Assembly (NCBI GenBank): GCA_002104905.1
Contig: MCFE01000046.1
Location: 1-64,000 of the forward strand
Length of the DNA: 64,000 nt
Source of the DNA: Basidiobolus meristosporus CBS 931.73
Lineage: Eukaryota > Basidiobolomycota > Basidiobolomycetes > Basidiobolales > Basidiobolaceae
Reading direction: 5' to 3'
The translations under genes and the position numbers were made by a program. The notes under the pieces are model-generated. The model worked only from the letters and a program-made list of their open reading frames with translations, was not told the DNA's origin and made no database searches. Shown here piece after piece: positions 1 to 10,251 of the stretch (the stretch's first letter is position 1; every line of letters starts with the position of its first letter).

Positions 1-1117
1 TCATGTGGTCATCCATGCTGGTACTATAGATCAGAATGTCATCTAAGTAGACCAGGACAAATTTCTCTAAATATGGTTCCAGGATGCTATTCATGAGTGT
101 CTGAAATGTTGCTGGGCATTAGTCAGCCAAAGCTCATCACAACAAACTCATAATGACCATATCTTGTGTTGAATGCTGTCTTAGAGGTGTCTTCAGGCTT
201 AATTCTGATTTGGTGATATCCAGATGCCCAGGTCTATTTTAGAGAATATCTTTGCCTTCCCCAGTTGGTCAAAGAGGGCATCAATTCTTGGTAAATGGGT
301 AGGAATTTCTGACAGTGATTGCATTTAGGGCCCTGTAGTCCACACAGAACCGTAGCTTCCCATCCCTTCTTTGGAGCAAAGAGTACTGGAGCTCCCCCAT
401 GGTGAATTTACTGGTTTTATCCAGCCTTTAGCCAGGTAGTCCTTCAATGTTTCCTTCAAAGTCTCCATTTCCTTTGGGGAGAACTTATATGGGGCTCTGT
501 TTCTTGGTTTATCATCTGTTACTTCTATGGCATGGTCAATCTCTCTGCTTGGGGGTAGTGCAGGGATTTCCTTGGGAAAAACCTCTTGAAACTCTGCTAA
601 CAAGGTCTTGAGCCTGTCATTTGTCACTTCTGTGGTCTCTTGGATTTTGGCAAAGGCTATCATGTGCAACAGTTTGGGATTCTGTCTGATAGAGTGGCAA
701 ACTGTTTCTTTGATATGGTGTGTTCTGGTGCATTGCCTTTGTCCAGGGTTGGTTTGGGTGACAGATGATATTTTGCATCATCCTTGTTGATTACAACTTC
801 CTGAGTCTGCCAGTTTATGTCAGGATTGTGCTTTCTTAGCCAAGTTTGTCCCACATTGATTTCAAAGTTGGCTTGGGGTATGATAATTGGGGAAATGGTG
901 TCTTGGAAGTCCCTGATTTGTAAAGTCAAGGGTTCAGTCCTGCTGTTCACTATAATTGATTCCTTGGTGGCACAGAGGATGTGAATTGGGGGGCAAGGGA
1001 TTGTTTGTAGCCTATACATCTGATCAGAACTACATCGTTTTGAAATGTAGCATCATTCAGTCAAGTTGGCTCCAGTCAATCACTGGGTTATCAATAGAGT
1101 ACAGAGACATCATTGGT
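1..1117 (-). repeat. Inverted fold-back copy of the Gypsy element's 5' part
   Basis: This stretch is the reverse complement of roughly 1186-2272, the protease/RT part of the Gypsy element that follows it. The match is nearly base for base but broken by many one-base length differences in runs (for example three G against four near 115, an extra C near 395), so that only short pieces stay open (325-669 and 660-1019, minus). Similarity falls towards the hinge at about 1118-1185. It contributes no intact gene. It could be a real inverted duplication or a fold-back read carried into the assembly; the error pattern favours the second. Confidence 0.9.
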
Positions 1118-1185
1118 GTGTAGACTTCAAGATACTATATACTACCCAAAGATGCTGAAACTCCCAGGGATTCTCAACAACAACC
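1118..1185. other. Hinge of the Gypsy palindrome
   Basis: This is the unpaired centre between the two arms of the inverted repeat. It belongs to the element's sequence on the right side; no gene is visible. The exact hinge base cannot be fixed because the left arm is most error-rich next to it. Confidence 0.6.
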
Positions 1186-1252
1186 AATGTGTCTCTGTAC
1201 TCATTGACAGTGGAGCAACTGATGTCTACATTTCAAAGATGTAGCTGATCAG

Positions 1253-4200
1253 ATGAAGCTACAAACAATCCCTTGCCCCCCAATTCACATCCTCTGTGCC
1301 ACCAAGGAATCAATTATAGTGAACAGCAGGACTGAACCCTTGACTTTACAAATCAGGGACTTCCAAGACACCATTTCCCCAATTATCATACCCCAAGCCA
1401 ACTTTGAAATCAATGTGGGACAAACTTGGCTAAGAAAGCACAATCCTGACATAAACTGGCAGACTCAGGAAGTTGTAATCAACAAGGATGATGCAAAATA
1501 TCATCTGTCACCCAAACCAACCCTGGACAAAGGCAATGCACCAGAACACACCATATCAAAGAAACAGTTTGCCCACTCTATCAGACAGAATCCCAAACTG
1601 TTGCACATGATAGCCTTTGCCAAAATCCAAGAGACCACAGAAGTGACAAATGACAGGCTCAAGACCTTGTTAGCAGAGTTTCAAGAGGTTTTTCCCAAGG
1701 AAATCCCTGCACTACCCCCAAGCAGAGAGATTGACCATGCCATAGAAGTAACAGATGATAAACCAAGAAACAGAGCCCCATATAAGTTCTCCCCAAAGGA
1801 AATGGAGACTTTGAAGGAAACATTGAAGGACTACCTGGCTAAAGGCTGGATAAAACCCAGTAAATCACCATGGGGAGCTCCAGTACTCTTTGCTCCAAAG
1901 AAGGATGGGAAGCTACGGTTCTGTGTGGACTACAGGGCCCTAAATGCAATCACTGTCAGAAATTCCTACCCATTACCAAGAATTGATGCCCTCTTTGACC
2001 AACTGGGGAAGGCAAAGATATTCTCTAAAATAGACCTGGCATCTGGATATCACCAAATCAGAATTAAGCCTGAAGACACCTCTAAGACAGCATTCAACAC
2101 AAGATATGGTCATTATGAGTTTGTTGTGATGAGCTTTGGCCTGACTAATGCCCCAGCAACATTTCAGACACTCATGAATAGCATCCTGGAACCATATTTA
2201 GAGAAATTTGTCCTGGTCTACTTAGATGACATTCTGATCTATAGTACCAGCATGGATGACCACATGAAGCACTTGAAGACAGTACTGGCTATACTAAAAA
2301 AGCACAAGCTATATGCACAACTTCCTAAGTGTGAATTCCTCACCAGATCAGTTGAATACCTTGGTCACATAATCTCAGATAAAGGACTACACATGGATCC
2401 AGCCAAGATAGATGCTATCCAGAAATGGGAAGCCCCAAAGTCACTCACTGAAATGAGATCCTTCCTGGGACTTGCATCATATTACAGAAGATTCATCAGG
2501 GACTTTGCAACTATTGCAGCCCCCCTTACAGACTTGACCAAAAAAGAGAAAGACTATATATGGACCCCAAACTGTGAGACAGCTTTCCTAACTCTGAAAG
2601 AAAAGCTATGCCAAACCCCTGTGCTTCAGTTGCCTGATTTCTCAGAACCTTTCTGTGTATACACTGATGCTTCAGATCTAGCTGTTGGAGGGGTACTGAC
2701 TCAAAAAGAACACCCGGTTGCTTATGAGTCCAAAAAGCTATCAGTAACTGAACAAAACTACCCAGTCCATGAAAAAGAACTCTATGCCATACTACATTGT
2801 CTGAGAGTGTGGAGATGCTACTTGGAGGGCAAACACTTTGTGGTATATACAGATCATGCATCCCTAAGATACATTCACACCCAGAAGCTATTATCCAGAA
2901 GAATAACTAGATGGATTGAAGAACTACAACAATTTGATTTTAAAATCCACTACCTCCCTGGGCCAAAGAATACAGTTGCTGATGCACTCTCAAGGCAACA
3001 TATATCAATGGTAGATCATGAGTTGGACTGGCCAGAATACATGCCAGAGTACTTGGCAAGTCAGACAATGCCAGAAGATTTATCACAGGAAGTAAGGGTC
3101 AAGATTAAGAAAGAAGCAGAGAATTTCTCATATGGTGAAGACGAGGTACTTTACAGACACATGGAAGAAATAGGGCCTGTACCATATATTCCATTTGTAT
3201 ACAGAGGTGACATGATAATCAAGAATCATAAAGCCTTTGGACATCTGGGCATCCAAGGAACTTATGAAATAACTAAAAGGAGAGCCTGGTGGCCTAAACT
3301 CAAACAATTTATAGCTGAGACCCTCAAGACCTGCCCTGAGTGCCAGCTGGCTAGACCATACAACAAGGAACATGCCCCATTAGAACCACTGACTCCAGTT
3401 CCAGCATTCTACAGATGGGGAATTGACTTCATTGGAATATTGCCTGAAACTTCAAGAGGGAACAAGTGGATCATAACTGCAATTGACCATACCACTAAGT
3501 GGTGTATAGCAAAAGCCATGCCAGCAGCTACTGCAAAAAATGTTGCAAAATTCCTTTACCTGGAAATCTTTATGCAGTTTGGATGCCCAGGTGAAATTCT
3601 GTCTGACAGAGGAGCAAACTTTTTGGAACAAACCTTGAAAGAATACCTTCAGATAATGGGGGTTAGACATTTGAAGACATCAGCATACCACCCTAGAACA
3701 AATGGGGTCACAGAGAGGTTCAATGGACTCTTTGGGAAGATGCTGACTACTTATGTCAAAGGAGCCAAACATAAGTGGGATGAATTTGTACATCAAGCAC
3801 TCTTTGCCTGTCGTATTAGAGTCCATTCAGCAACACAAAAGTCCCCCTTCTACCTAGTGTATGGTACACATCCAAGAATCCCAGGTGATACCTTACCACC
3901 ATACATCTGGGACTTAAAGAACCAAAAAGACTTGGCAGAATTCAGAACAAGGGAACTGGAAGAATTAGGACATGCAAGACATGATGCCATCAAGAATTTA
4001 AAACGACAAGCAGAGAAGATGAAAGAACAGTACAACAAAACAGTGGTAACAAAACCCTTAACTTTGGGAAAACTTGTATTAGTCCGAAATGAAAGTAGGC
4101 TAAAACTAGAACCACATTGGGTTGGACCCTTTATTATCACAAGAGAAATGCCCTTCAATACATTTCAACTCGCAGACATGTCAGGTAAAGTAAAGGAGGA

Positions 4201-4318
4201 CCTAGTGCATAGAGACCGACTAAAGGAAGCACAGCTAAAAAACCCAATGACACCACCAACCAAATACTGGTATTACAAGTCCGATAGACAGGACTCTTCA
4301 GGAGAAGAACCTCTTTAA
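1253..4318 (+). CDS. Gypsy pol polyprotein: RT, RNase H, integrase (partial)
   Basis: The 1,021-residue frame encodes the enzymes that copy the element's RNA into DNA and insert it. Visible in order: RT with the catalytic YLDD box (about residue 325) preceded by FCVDYRALN; RNase H beginning with YTDAS and ending with [10 protein letters not shown]; the H-H-C-C zinc finger of integrase (HLGI ... CPECQLAR); the integrase core with [13 protein letters not shown] and the [14 protein letters not shown] glutamate block. The true frame starts further upstream: the protease motif DSGAT is encoded at 1206-1220, one base out of frame with this ORF, the break lying near 1236. The ATG at 1253 is therefore not a natural start. 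The frame itself is uninterrupted to the TAA. Confidence 0.95.
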   Translation: MKLQTIPCPPIHILCATKESIIVNSRTEPLTLQIRDFQDTISPIIIPQANFEINVGQTWLRKHNPDINWQTQEVVINKDDAKYHLSPKPTLDKGNAPEHTISKKQFAHSIRQNPKLLHMIAFAKIQETTEVTNDRLKTLLAEFQEVFPKEIPALPPSREIDHAIEVTDDKPRNRAPYKFSPKEMETLKETLKDYLAKGWIKPSKSPWGAPVLFAPKKDGKLRFCVDYRALNAITVRNSYPLPRIDALFDQLGKAKIFSKIDLASGYHQIRIKPEDTSKTAFNTRYGHYEFVVMSFGLTNAPATFQTLMNSILEPYLEKFVLVYLDDILIYSTSMDDHMKHLKTVLAILKKHKLYAQLPKCEFLTRSVEYLGHIISDKGLHMDPAKIDAIQKWEAPKSLTEMRSFLGLASYYRRFIRDFATIAAPLTDLTKKEKDYIWTPNCETAFLTLKEKLCQTPVLQLPDFSEPFCVYTDASDLAVGGVLTQKEHPVAYESKKLSVTEQNYPVHEKELYAILHCLRVWRCYLEGKHFVVYTDHASLRYIHTQKLLSRRITRWIEELQQFDFKIHYLPGPKNTVADALSRQHISMVDHELDWPEYMPEYLASQTMPEDLSQEVRVKIKKEAENFSYGEDEVLYRHMEEIGPVPYIPFVYRGDMIIKNHKAFGHLGIQGTYEITKRRAWWPKLKQFIAETLKTCPECQLARPYNKEHAPLEPLTPVPAFYRWGIDFIGILPETSRGNKWIITAIDHTTKWCIAKAMPAATAKNVAKFLYLEIFMQFGCPGEILSDRGANFLEQTLKEYLQIMGVRHLKTSAYHPRTNGVTERFNGLFGKMLTTYVKGAKHKWDEFVHQALFACRIRVHSATQKSPFYLVYGTHPRIPGDTLPPYIWDLKNQKDLAEFRTRELEELGHARHDAIKNLKRQAEKMKEQYNKTVVTKPLTLGKLVLVRNESRLKLEPHWVGPFIITREMPFNTFQLADMSGKVKEDLVHRDRLKEAQLKNPMTPPTKYWYYKSDRQDSSGEEPL

Positions 4319-4329
4319 GTGTGGGAGTA

Positions 4330-4639
4330 TGTTATGATTTAAATCCTAACTAGTCACTACCGATCACTTGAACACTACTGATCGAACACCTGGAATTCCA
4401 CACAGACGATCAATCGCACTCAGTGATACACACGTTATTTAATACATCTTGAACCCTCCTTTTGGAAGCTTGCCCTACGTTATCGGAAGCTCTCCCTCCG
4501 AGGCTATCTCTATATAAACTCCTTTGAACACTATCAATAAAGGATCAACCTTTTACCGGTTCATCAACTATTCAGATAACCTCTCTGATTCGTATTGGAC
4601 ATCCTCCGGTCCTCCTCCGCTTGCCCTCGATTCATAACA
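4330..4639 (+). repeat. 3' LTR of the Gypsy element (310 bp)
   Basis: The LTR is bounded by a perfect inverted terminal repeat, TGTTATGA at 4330-4337 and TCATAACA at 4632-4639. It holds a TATA-like CTATATAAA near 4510 and an AATAAA signal near 4536, so promoter and polyadenylation signals are both present. The bases right after it (CTCTC) are a candidate for one half of the target-site duplication; the other half would lie beyond the missing 5' LTR. Confidence 0.9.
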
Positions 4640-4649
4640 CTCTCGATAA

Positions 4650-4676
4650 GCTCTGCATAGCTCAGTTGGTTAGATA
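4650..4676 (+). pseudogene. Partial, error-bearing tRNA-Ile 5' end
   Basis: These 27 bases repeat the acceptor and D-arm of the complete tRNA-Ile that starts at 4677, with small insertions (GCTCTGC for GCTCGC). The preceding CTCTCGATAA resembles the natural leader CTCTCGAAA at 8995-9003. It is either a fragment left by duplication or a noisy assembly join. Confidence 0.7.
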
Positions 4677-4750
4677 GCTCGCATAGCTCAGTTGGTTAGA
4701 GCGTGGTGCTAATAACGCCAAGGTCGCAGGTTCGACCCCTGCTGTGAGCA
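4677..4750 (+). tRNA. tRNA-Ile (AAT)
   Basis: The acceptor GCTCGCA pairs with TGTGAGC (one G-U), the D-arm is GCTC/GAGC, the anticodon loop is CTAATAA and the T-arm has GGTTCGACC. The length is 74 nt, with discriminator A and a T run shortly downstream as Pol III terminator. There is no intron. Confidence 0.96.
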
Positions 4751-5073
4751 TTATCTTTTATCCTTTATTATTGATCTTTTTGTGTATCAGCTAAAGATTC
4801 CCTAGCATTGTGTGGACTATTGTTGCTTAAGTGGTCACAAGTTTAATATTCGGGTGGTCCCAATGTTGTGCTTATGATGTTATATGCGCACCCAGTCACT
4901 CCCTAACCCAAATCCAGTATATAAAAATATAAGCACCTATACCCTGATTGCAAGGCATTTCACGAAATACGTATTTATGCTTGTAGTATTGTAAATGTAC
5001 ATGCCAACGCATGAGGCTTTACTTTGCCAACAGAGTACTCTTGTTGTATAATCTTTGTATCTTCACAACCAAT

Positions 5074-5145
5074 TCTCAGATAGTATAGTGGTAAGTATCC
5101 CCGCCTGTCACGCGGGAGACCCGGGTTCAATTCCCGGTCTGAGAG
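5074..5145 (+). tRNA. tRNA-Asp (GTC)
   Basis: The acceptor TCTCAGA/TCTGAGA closes a 72-nt cloverleaf. The anticodon loop is CTGTCAC, and the discriminator G is the usual one for Asp. A run of eight T starts at 5147 as terminator. Confidence 0.96.
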
Positions 5146-5453
5146 CTTTTTTTTGGCATTAATTCTCGATACAGAAAATATGTGATCACCAGTTTGGACT
5201 ATCGGGTGTCCCGTTGATATTTTTGATAGGCCCTTTTTGACTTGGTGACATAACCATTAAAAAGTTTCCTGTATTCTGCTTGGCATGTCATAGATGTAAG
5301 GATATTTATCCGTGTTTGAGCTCTAGTTTGTGCCTACATAGAATCAATGACACATTCACCATGTTCTGCGAAGCAAAATAATATTGATATTCTACTTGGC
5401 GTTATCATTATTGTGTGCTTTTTGTAAAGAAAGTGGTTTCTTCTTGCTGAAAT

Positions 5454-5526
5454 GGGCGTATGGCCAAATGGATAAGGCGCCTGACTACGGATCAGGAGAT
5501 TCCAGGTTCGATCCCTGGTATGCTCG
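5454..5526 (+). tRNA. tRNA-Arg (ACG)
   Basis: The acceptor GGGCGTA pairs with TATGCTC using two G-U pairs. The anticodon stem-loop CCTGA-CTACGGA-TCAGG gives ACG, to be read as ICG. The gene is 73 nt, has no intron and is followed by T6. Confidence 0.95.
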
Positions 5527-5853
5527 TTCTTTTTTGCCAATCCTTGATCGATTGCCCAGGGGTTTCTGCTTCATTTTTGCGCTAACCATGATTGCCGTAA
5601 GAGTATTGAGGAAGCTGTAGAGTACAATCTCAATAGAACGCATATATTCATTGACATGGTATCATCATTGCACCGCGCTAACGGGAATAGTGTTTGCGTA
5701 TGTTTATTAAACATATATCAGGGAAACGTGTAAGACAGCATAGCTTTTGAAAGTAGAACATTGTTAATAAACGCCTTGCTCATCTACAAAAGTTTATTTC
5801 CCTCGTTATTAATTGATAAACATACTATCAAGCTCACCTTTAAGCTGTCTATA

Positions 5854-5924
5854 GCATACTTGGTTTAGTGGTATAATTACCGCCTGCCACGCGGTAGACC
5901 GGGGTTCGATTCCCCGAGTATGCA
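5854..5924 (+). tRNA. tRNA-Gly (GCC)
   Basis: The acceptor GCATACT/AGTATGC is perfect, the anticodon is GCC, and the 71-nt gene has discriminator A. T4 follows directly. Confidence 0.96.
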
Positions 5925-6588
5925 TTTTGACAACCTTTTATGATTTCCACTCTACAATAAAGTGGCACACTCAGTACAATCCCTCAATTTGCCGCTACAA
6001 TCAACTTCCAAATTGGTCATGTGTGCTGTGGCATTTAATATCTTTATTCAAATTGGCTTTGTGGTTTCCTCTTTTACTAGCCACTATATTCCACCTCTTA
6101 ACACTTTCCCAGTAAAATGGGTTTGCTGGCTAGCGTATTAGCACATTGTCTTCAGCTCCGCCCCAGTCTAGGGTTCCGGAAAACATATACTTTTAGGCTG
6201 GACACGGGTGGAAATTTTCGGCTACGATTTTCTAAAATTTATGCATAACCGGCTTCCACCTCTGGCGCTTAGGTATTACCTAAATCATATCCACACCACG
6301 GAGTCGAACCTGTTCTTTTTGCGCTGCATCTAATCAACAAGGCCAACATCACTGGAAACCTTAAGCTAGATTAATTTGCCCACCCTACATCAAGAATGAA
6401 TTGAAGTGAACCGTAAGAAGGCCTGAAGCACTCCATGATTGTATAAAGATATACGTTGCCATACAAGATGCTTTGGTTGGTGATGGTGCTACTTGTCAAG
6501 TGCGCTGCGCTCGAAAATCTATCAGACAGGGTTGAACTAGAGTTTCTTGAAATACAAATTAGGTTCATGTGCGTAAACCCATAATAAT

Positions 6589-6661
6589 GCCTCCTTGGCT
6601 CAGTTGGCAGAGCGTCTGCCTAGTAAGCAGAAGGTCGCTGGTTCGATTCCGGCAGAAGGCA
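6589..6661 (+). tRNA. tRNA-Thr (AGT)
   Basis: The anticodon stem-loop TCTGC-CTAGTAA-GCAGA gives AGT. The acceptor GCCTCCT/AGAAGGC has one C-A mismatch at the fifth pair. The D-arm and T-arm are normal and T5 follows. It lies just outside the duplicated block. Confidence 0.9.
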
Positions 6662-6935
6662 TTTTTACATCTTATATTACCTCAGAGAGATGTACCATTT
6701 TGCACTGGACCTACTAAAGAAAGCCTTTCAGAGCGTGGCCAGCTTTACTTCATCCAGCCTCGGTTTTAATGATTATTTGTTCGAACGCCTTTTGGAGATG
6801 GTTTTTTTTTTGCAAAAGTAGTAATATCGGAGATCAAATTTGACAAGTATTACAGGGTCCGCATGATGGTATGTTGGGCAGATAGATAGTAAGTATAATG
6901 CATTTAGTAAGATAAAACCCAAAATTAAGTATATT

Positions 6936-7018
6936 CCGAACATAGCTCAGTTGGTAGAGCGGAAGACTGTAGTGTTATAGCAATCTTTAGGTCCCTGGTT
7001 CAAATCCGGGTGTTCGGA
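6936..7018 (+). tRNA. tRNA-Tyr (GTA) with a 10-nt intron
   Basis: The acceptor CCGAACA/TGTTCGG has the C1-G72 pair and A73 that mark eukaryotic tRNA-Tyr. The anticodon GTA is at 6969-6971. A 10-nt intron occupies 6973-6982, one base after the anticodon as is canonical, giving a 73-nt mature tRNA. It is the only intron-bearing tRNA of the array. Confidence 0.94.
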
Positions 7019-7158
7019 CTTTTTAATTATTTTGGTAAGCATTACGATATTTTTATTTTCGAAGAGAATCTACTTGTGGAATGAAAATAAATGGGACATA
7101 CATGTTAACTAGTTTGCTACGAGCCAATTCTAAAATGCGTATTCAAAAAGAAAAGGAA

Positions 7159-7232
7159 CGCTCCTGGGTGGGCTTGAACCACCAACCTCCTGATTAACAG
7201 TCAGACGCGCTAGCCAATTGCGCCACAAGAGC
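7159..7232 (-). tRNA. tRNA-Asn (GTT)
   Basis: Read on the minus strand, the acceptor GCTCTTG/CAGGAGC (one G-U), anticodon loop CTGTTAA and discriminator G form a 74-nt gene. An A-rich stretch on the plus strand below 7159 gives the T-rich terminator. Confidence 0.95.
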
Positions 7233-7538
7233 TTCACACTTGGGCATTCTTCACCTAGATTCAAAGCTGTATATTCTTCCGTATAGTATCTGACAAGAAA
7301 ATTCCTGTCAATGTTCCACCTCACAGCCATATGCCGGATTTAAGTTACGCGGAGTACACTTTAATGGAAAATGAGTTGAAATGCCACCTTCAGCAAAGCA
7401 AGATTCTGTACTTTTCTGGGTATAAAGAGTATCTTTGGCTTTTCTCGCTTCACTCTAGCACACAATATAGTTAAGGATATTTCACTCCATGTTTCCGTAA
7501 GAAACATTACAGGTACCTACGCGTGAGTATCAATATAA

Positions 7539-7611
7539 GCCCGGCTAGCTCAATCGGTAGAGCGTGAGACTCTTAATCTCAAGGTTGTGGGTTCGACCCC
7601 CACGTTGGGTG
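7539..7611 (+). tRNA. tRNA-Lys (CTT)
   Basis: The anticodon stem-loop TGAGA-CTCTTAA-TCTCA gives CTT. The acceptor GCCCGGC/GTTGGGT is closed by G-U pairs, including the terminal pair. The gene is 73 nt and a T5 tract follows. Confidence 0.93.
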
Positions 7612-7715
7612 CACTACTCTTTTTAGATATCCATCGTGGATTGGTTACCTCAAAATATACTTGATAATCGAATCTGGAGTATATGGTATATCAATGGTTG
7701 GAGCAACCTAAGCTT

Positions 7716-7787
7716 GGACGTATAGCTCAGTGGTAGAGCAATTGACTGCAGATCAATAGGTCGGTGGTTCAAATCCGCCTGCGTCCT
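7716..7787 (+). tRNA. tRNA-Cys (GCA)
   Basis: The acceptor GGACGTA/TGCGTCC, loop CTGCAGA and discriminator U, the Cys identity base, form a 72-nt gene with T4 following. Confidence 0.95.
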
Positions 7788-7935
7788 TCTTTTATTACTT
7801 TTATGGATTTTGGTCTTCATCGTTTTACAACTTGCATGCTACGCATAACAATACGACGACCTCTACTACTTGCGAGCACCAAATATCCTCGAGTTCGTAG
7901 CCAAAAGTTATCCCAAGCAGTGCTTTGGTTCAAAA

Positions 7936-8008
7936 TGGAGGACCTGGGTATCGATCCCAGTGCCTCTCGCATGCTAAGCGAGCGCTCTACCATCTGAGCT
8001 AGACCCCC
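7936..8008 (-). tRNA. tRNA-Ala (AGC)
   Basis: On the minus strand the anticodon arm CTCGC-TTAGCAT-GCGAG gives AGC. The acceptor GGGGGTC/GTCCTCC contains the G3-U70 pair that defines tRNA-Ala, plus one T-T mismatch at pair six. The gene is 73 nt and is followed on its strand by T4. Confidence 0.92.
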
Positions 8009-8381
8009 AAATATGTGAATATATGGAGATACACATCTATCTCATTTTGTGACCCATTTTAGAAATGAACGTCTTTATATTTACCTGCCCGCTTCTCTAC
8101 TCTCTTGTAGATGCTACGAGTCTATATTTACTATCGAGAATGAGGCAACAAGTATGAATGTAAACTCGTGTATTGTACACATGATGAGTGTACCCTGGTA
8201 ACTATCTATACTGCATTCACGCACTAAATGTCGGTCCTATTAGTTGGTAAGTTACCGAGGCTGCTCCTTGGTCAGACCACACTCATTTGTACACTATGTT
8301 CGTACCATGTCTTTTATCTATGCACTTACTCCAATTAAACTATAGACCATCAAAATCAAACAGCTAGCGAGATAAAAGAGA

Positions 8382-8455
8382 TGTCTTCGCTCGGATTCGA
8401 ACCGAGGACCGTCTGTGTGTTAGACAGACGTGATAACCAACTACACCACGAAGAC
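8382..8455 (-). tRNA. tRNA-Val (AAC)
   Basis: On the minus strand a perfect acceptor GTCTTCG/CGAAGAC, anticodon loop CTAACAC and discriminator A make a 74-nt gene, with T4 downstream. Confidence 0.96.
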
Positions 8456-8740
8456 ATGCTTGATTTATAGCGCTTTTTAACATTAATTTGCTTTATACGT
8501 GACTTGCGATTGTATGTGAGGAAACTTCGAGAGTACAATCATATTTTGTGTCATCCAATTCTTATGTTGTGCGGTGCTTACCAATACGAGGGAGAATGTG
8601 CATATAGAGTTACCAAAAAATTATTTTACTATTTACAAGCTATCGCAGATATCCTAAATTAATCCCATTTATTTGGTCAGTACAAATATGAAGGTGGTGT
8701 TGAAGACGAATCAAACTAAGCTTGGGAAGCTATGGAAAGT

Positions 8741-8812
8741 GGGGGGTTGGCGCAACGGTAGCGCGTTCGCCTCCAGAGCGAAAGGTTGCGTGTTCAAATC
8801 ACGCACTCCTCA
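8741..8812 (+). tRNA. tRNA-Trp (CCA)
   Basis: The acceptor GGGGGGT pairs with ACTCCTC using two G-U pairs. The anticodon stem-loop TTCGC-CTCCAGA-GCGAA gives CCA, with A73. It has no intron and a T5 terminator follows. The matching synthetase gene lies in the same window at 21459-22721. Confidence 0.94.
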
Positions 8813-9003
8813 CTTCTCTTTTTCTCATTCTGGACGATGAATACCTATATCTATATATATATATTTGCTTTTTTGATTGCACCTGTGTTATGTGGAACGT
8901 CTCTATTTTGCACTATCCTACTGTGGCAATCAAGCTTTTGTTGCCCGAGTTATCTTTTTGATGGCATGAGTTATATTACATTCAAGATGGAAATCTCTCG
9001 AAA

Positions 9004-9077
9004 GCTCGCATAGCTCAGTTGGTTAGAGCGTGGTGCTAATAACGCCAAGGTCGCAGGTTCGACCCCTGCTGTGAGCA
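9004..9077 (+). tRNA. tRNA-Ile (AAT), second copy
   Basis: Identical to the gene at 4677-4750, including anticodon AAT and downstream T run. Unlike copy 1 it has an undisturbed upstream leader. Confidence 0.96.
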
Positions 9078-9400
9078 TTATCTTTTATCCTTTATTATTG
9101 ATCTTTTTGTGTATCAGCTAAAGATTCCCTAGCATTGTGTGGACTATTGTTGCTTAAGTGGTCACAAGTTTAATATTCGGGTGGTCCCAATGTTGTGCTT
9201 ATGATGTTATATGCGCACCCAGTCACTCCCTAACCCAAATCCAGTATATAAAAATATAAGCACCTATACCCTGATTGCAAGGCATTTCACGAAATACGTA
9301 TTTATGCTTGTAGTATTGTAAATGTACATGCCAACGCATGAGGCTTTACTTTGCCAACAGAGTACTCTTGTTGTATAATCTTTGTATCTTCACAACCAAT

Positions 9401-9472
9401 TCTCAGATAGTATAGTGGTAAGTATCCCCGCCTGTCACGCGGGAGACCCGGGTTCAATTCCCGGTCTGAGAG
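9401..9472 (+). tRNA. tRNA-Asp (GTC), second copy
   Basis: Identical to 5074-5145, with the same long T run as terminator. Confidence 0.96.
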
Positions 9473-9780
9473 CTTTTTTTTGGCATTAATTCTCGATACA
9501 GAAAATATGTGATCACCAGTTTGGACTATCGGGTGTCCCGTTGATATTTTTGATAGGCCCTTTTTGACTTGGTGACATAACCATTAAAAAGTTTCCTGTA
9601 TTCTGCTTGGCATGTCATAGATGTAAGGATATTTATCCGTGTTTGAGCTCTAGTTTGTGCCTACATAGAATCAATGACACATTCACCATGTTCTGCGAAG
9701 CAAAATAATATTGATATTCTACTTGGCGTTATCATTATTGTGTGCTTTTTGTAAAGAAAGTGGTTTCTTCTTGCTGAAAT

Positions 9781-9853
9781 GGGCGTATGGCCAAATGGAT
9801 AAGGCGCCTGACTACGGATCAGGAGATTCCAGGTTCGATCCCTGGTATGCTCG
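9781..9853 (+). tRNA. tRNA-Arg (ACG), second copy
   Basis: Identical to 5454-5526, with anticodon ACG. Confidence 0.95.
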
Positions 9854-10180
9854 TTCTTTTTTGCCAATCCTTGATCGATTGCCCAGGGGTTTCTGCTTCA
9901 TTTTTGCGCTAACCATGATTGCCGTAAGAGTATTGAGGAAGCTGTAGAGTACAATCTCAATAGAACGCATATATTCATTGACATGGTATCATCATTGCAC
10001 CGCGCTAACGGGAATAGTGTTTGCGTATGTTTATTAAACATATATCAGGGAAACGTGTAAGACAGCATAGCTTTTGAAAGTAGAACATTGTTAATAAACG
10101 CCTTGCTCATCTACAAAAGTTTATTTCCCTCGTTATTAATTGATAAACATACTATCAAGCTCACCTTTAAGCTGTCTATA

Positions 10181-10251
10181 GCATACTTGGTTTAGTGGTA
10201 TAATTACCGCCTGCCACGCGGTAGACCGGGGTTCGATTCCCCGAGTATGCA
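10181..10251 (+). tRNA. tRNA-Gly (GCC), second copy
   Basis: Identical to 5854-5924. It is the last tRNA of the array; the next gene is the CSL factor on the minus strand. Confidence 0.96.

Larger units (their letters stand above)
1186..4639 (+). mobile_element. Ty3/Gypsy LTR retrotransposon, 5'-truncated
   Basis: The element runs from the protease region through reverse transcriptase, RNase H and integrase to a complete 3' LTR; the gag gene and 5' LTR are missing and are replaced by the inverted arm. The order PR-RT-RH-IN is the Ty3/Gypsy order. A purine-rich tract (GTGTGGGAGTA, 4319-4329) abuts the 3' LTR, as expected for plus-strand priming. The LTR ends 10 bp before a tRNA-Ile-like sequence. 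No chromodomain is recognisable at the integrase C-terminus. Confidence 0.92.
4677..6534 (+). repeat. Direct duplication, copy 1 (Ile-Asp-Arg-Gly tRNA block)
   Basis: This 1,858-bp segment recurs at 9004-10861 with a constant offset of 4,327 bp. I see only a few substitutions (for example T at 6361 against C at 10688, and G/T changes in the last 40 bp). Homology begins exactly at the first base of tRNA-Ile and ends at CAGGGTTG. Spacers and tRNAs are equally conserved, so the copying is recent, or one copy is an assembly product. Confidence 0.93.

Noticed and set aside
5334-5620. Small open frames in the tRNA array (also at 9661-9947, 7130-7330 and 8356-8538)
   Set aside because: They run through tRNA genes and are duplicated only because the tRNA block is duplicated; no domain is present.
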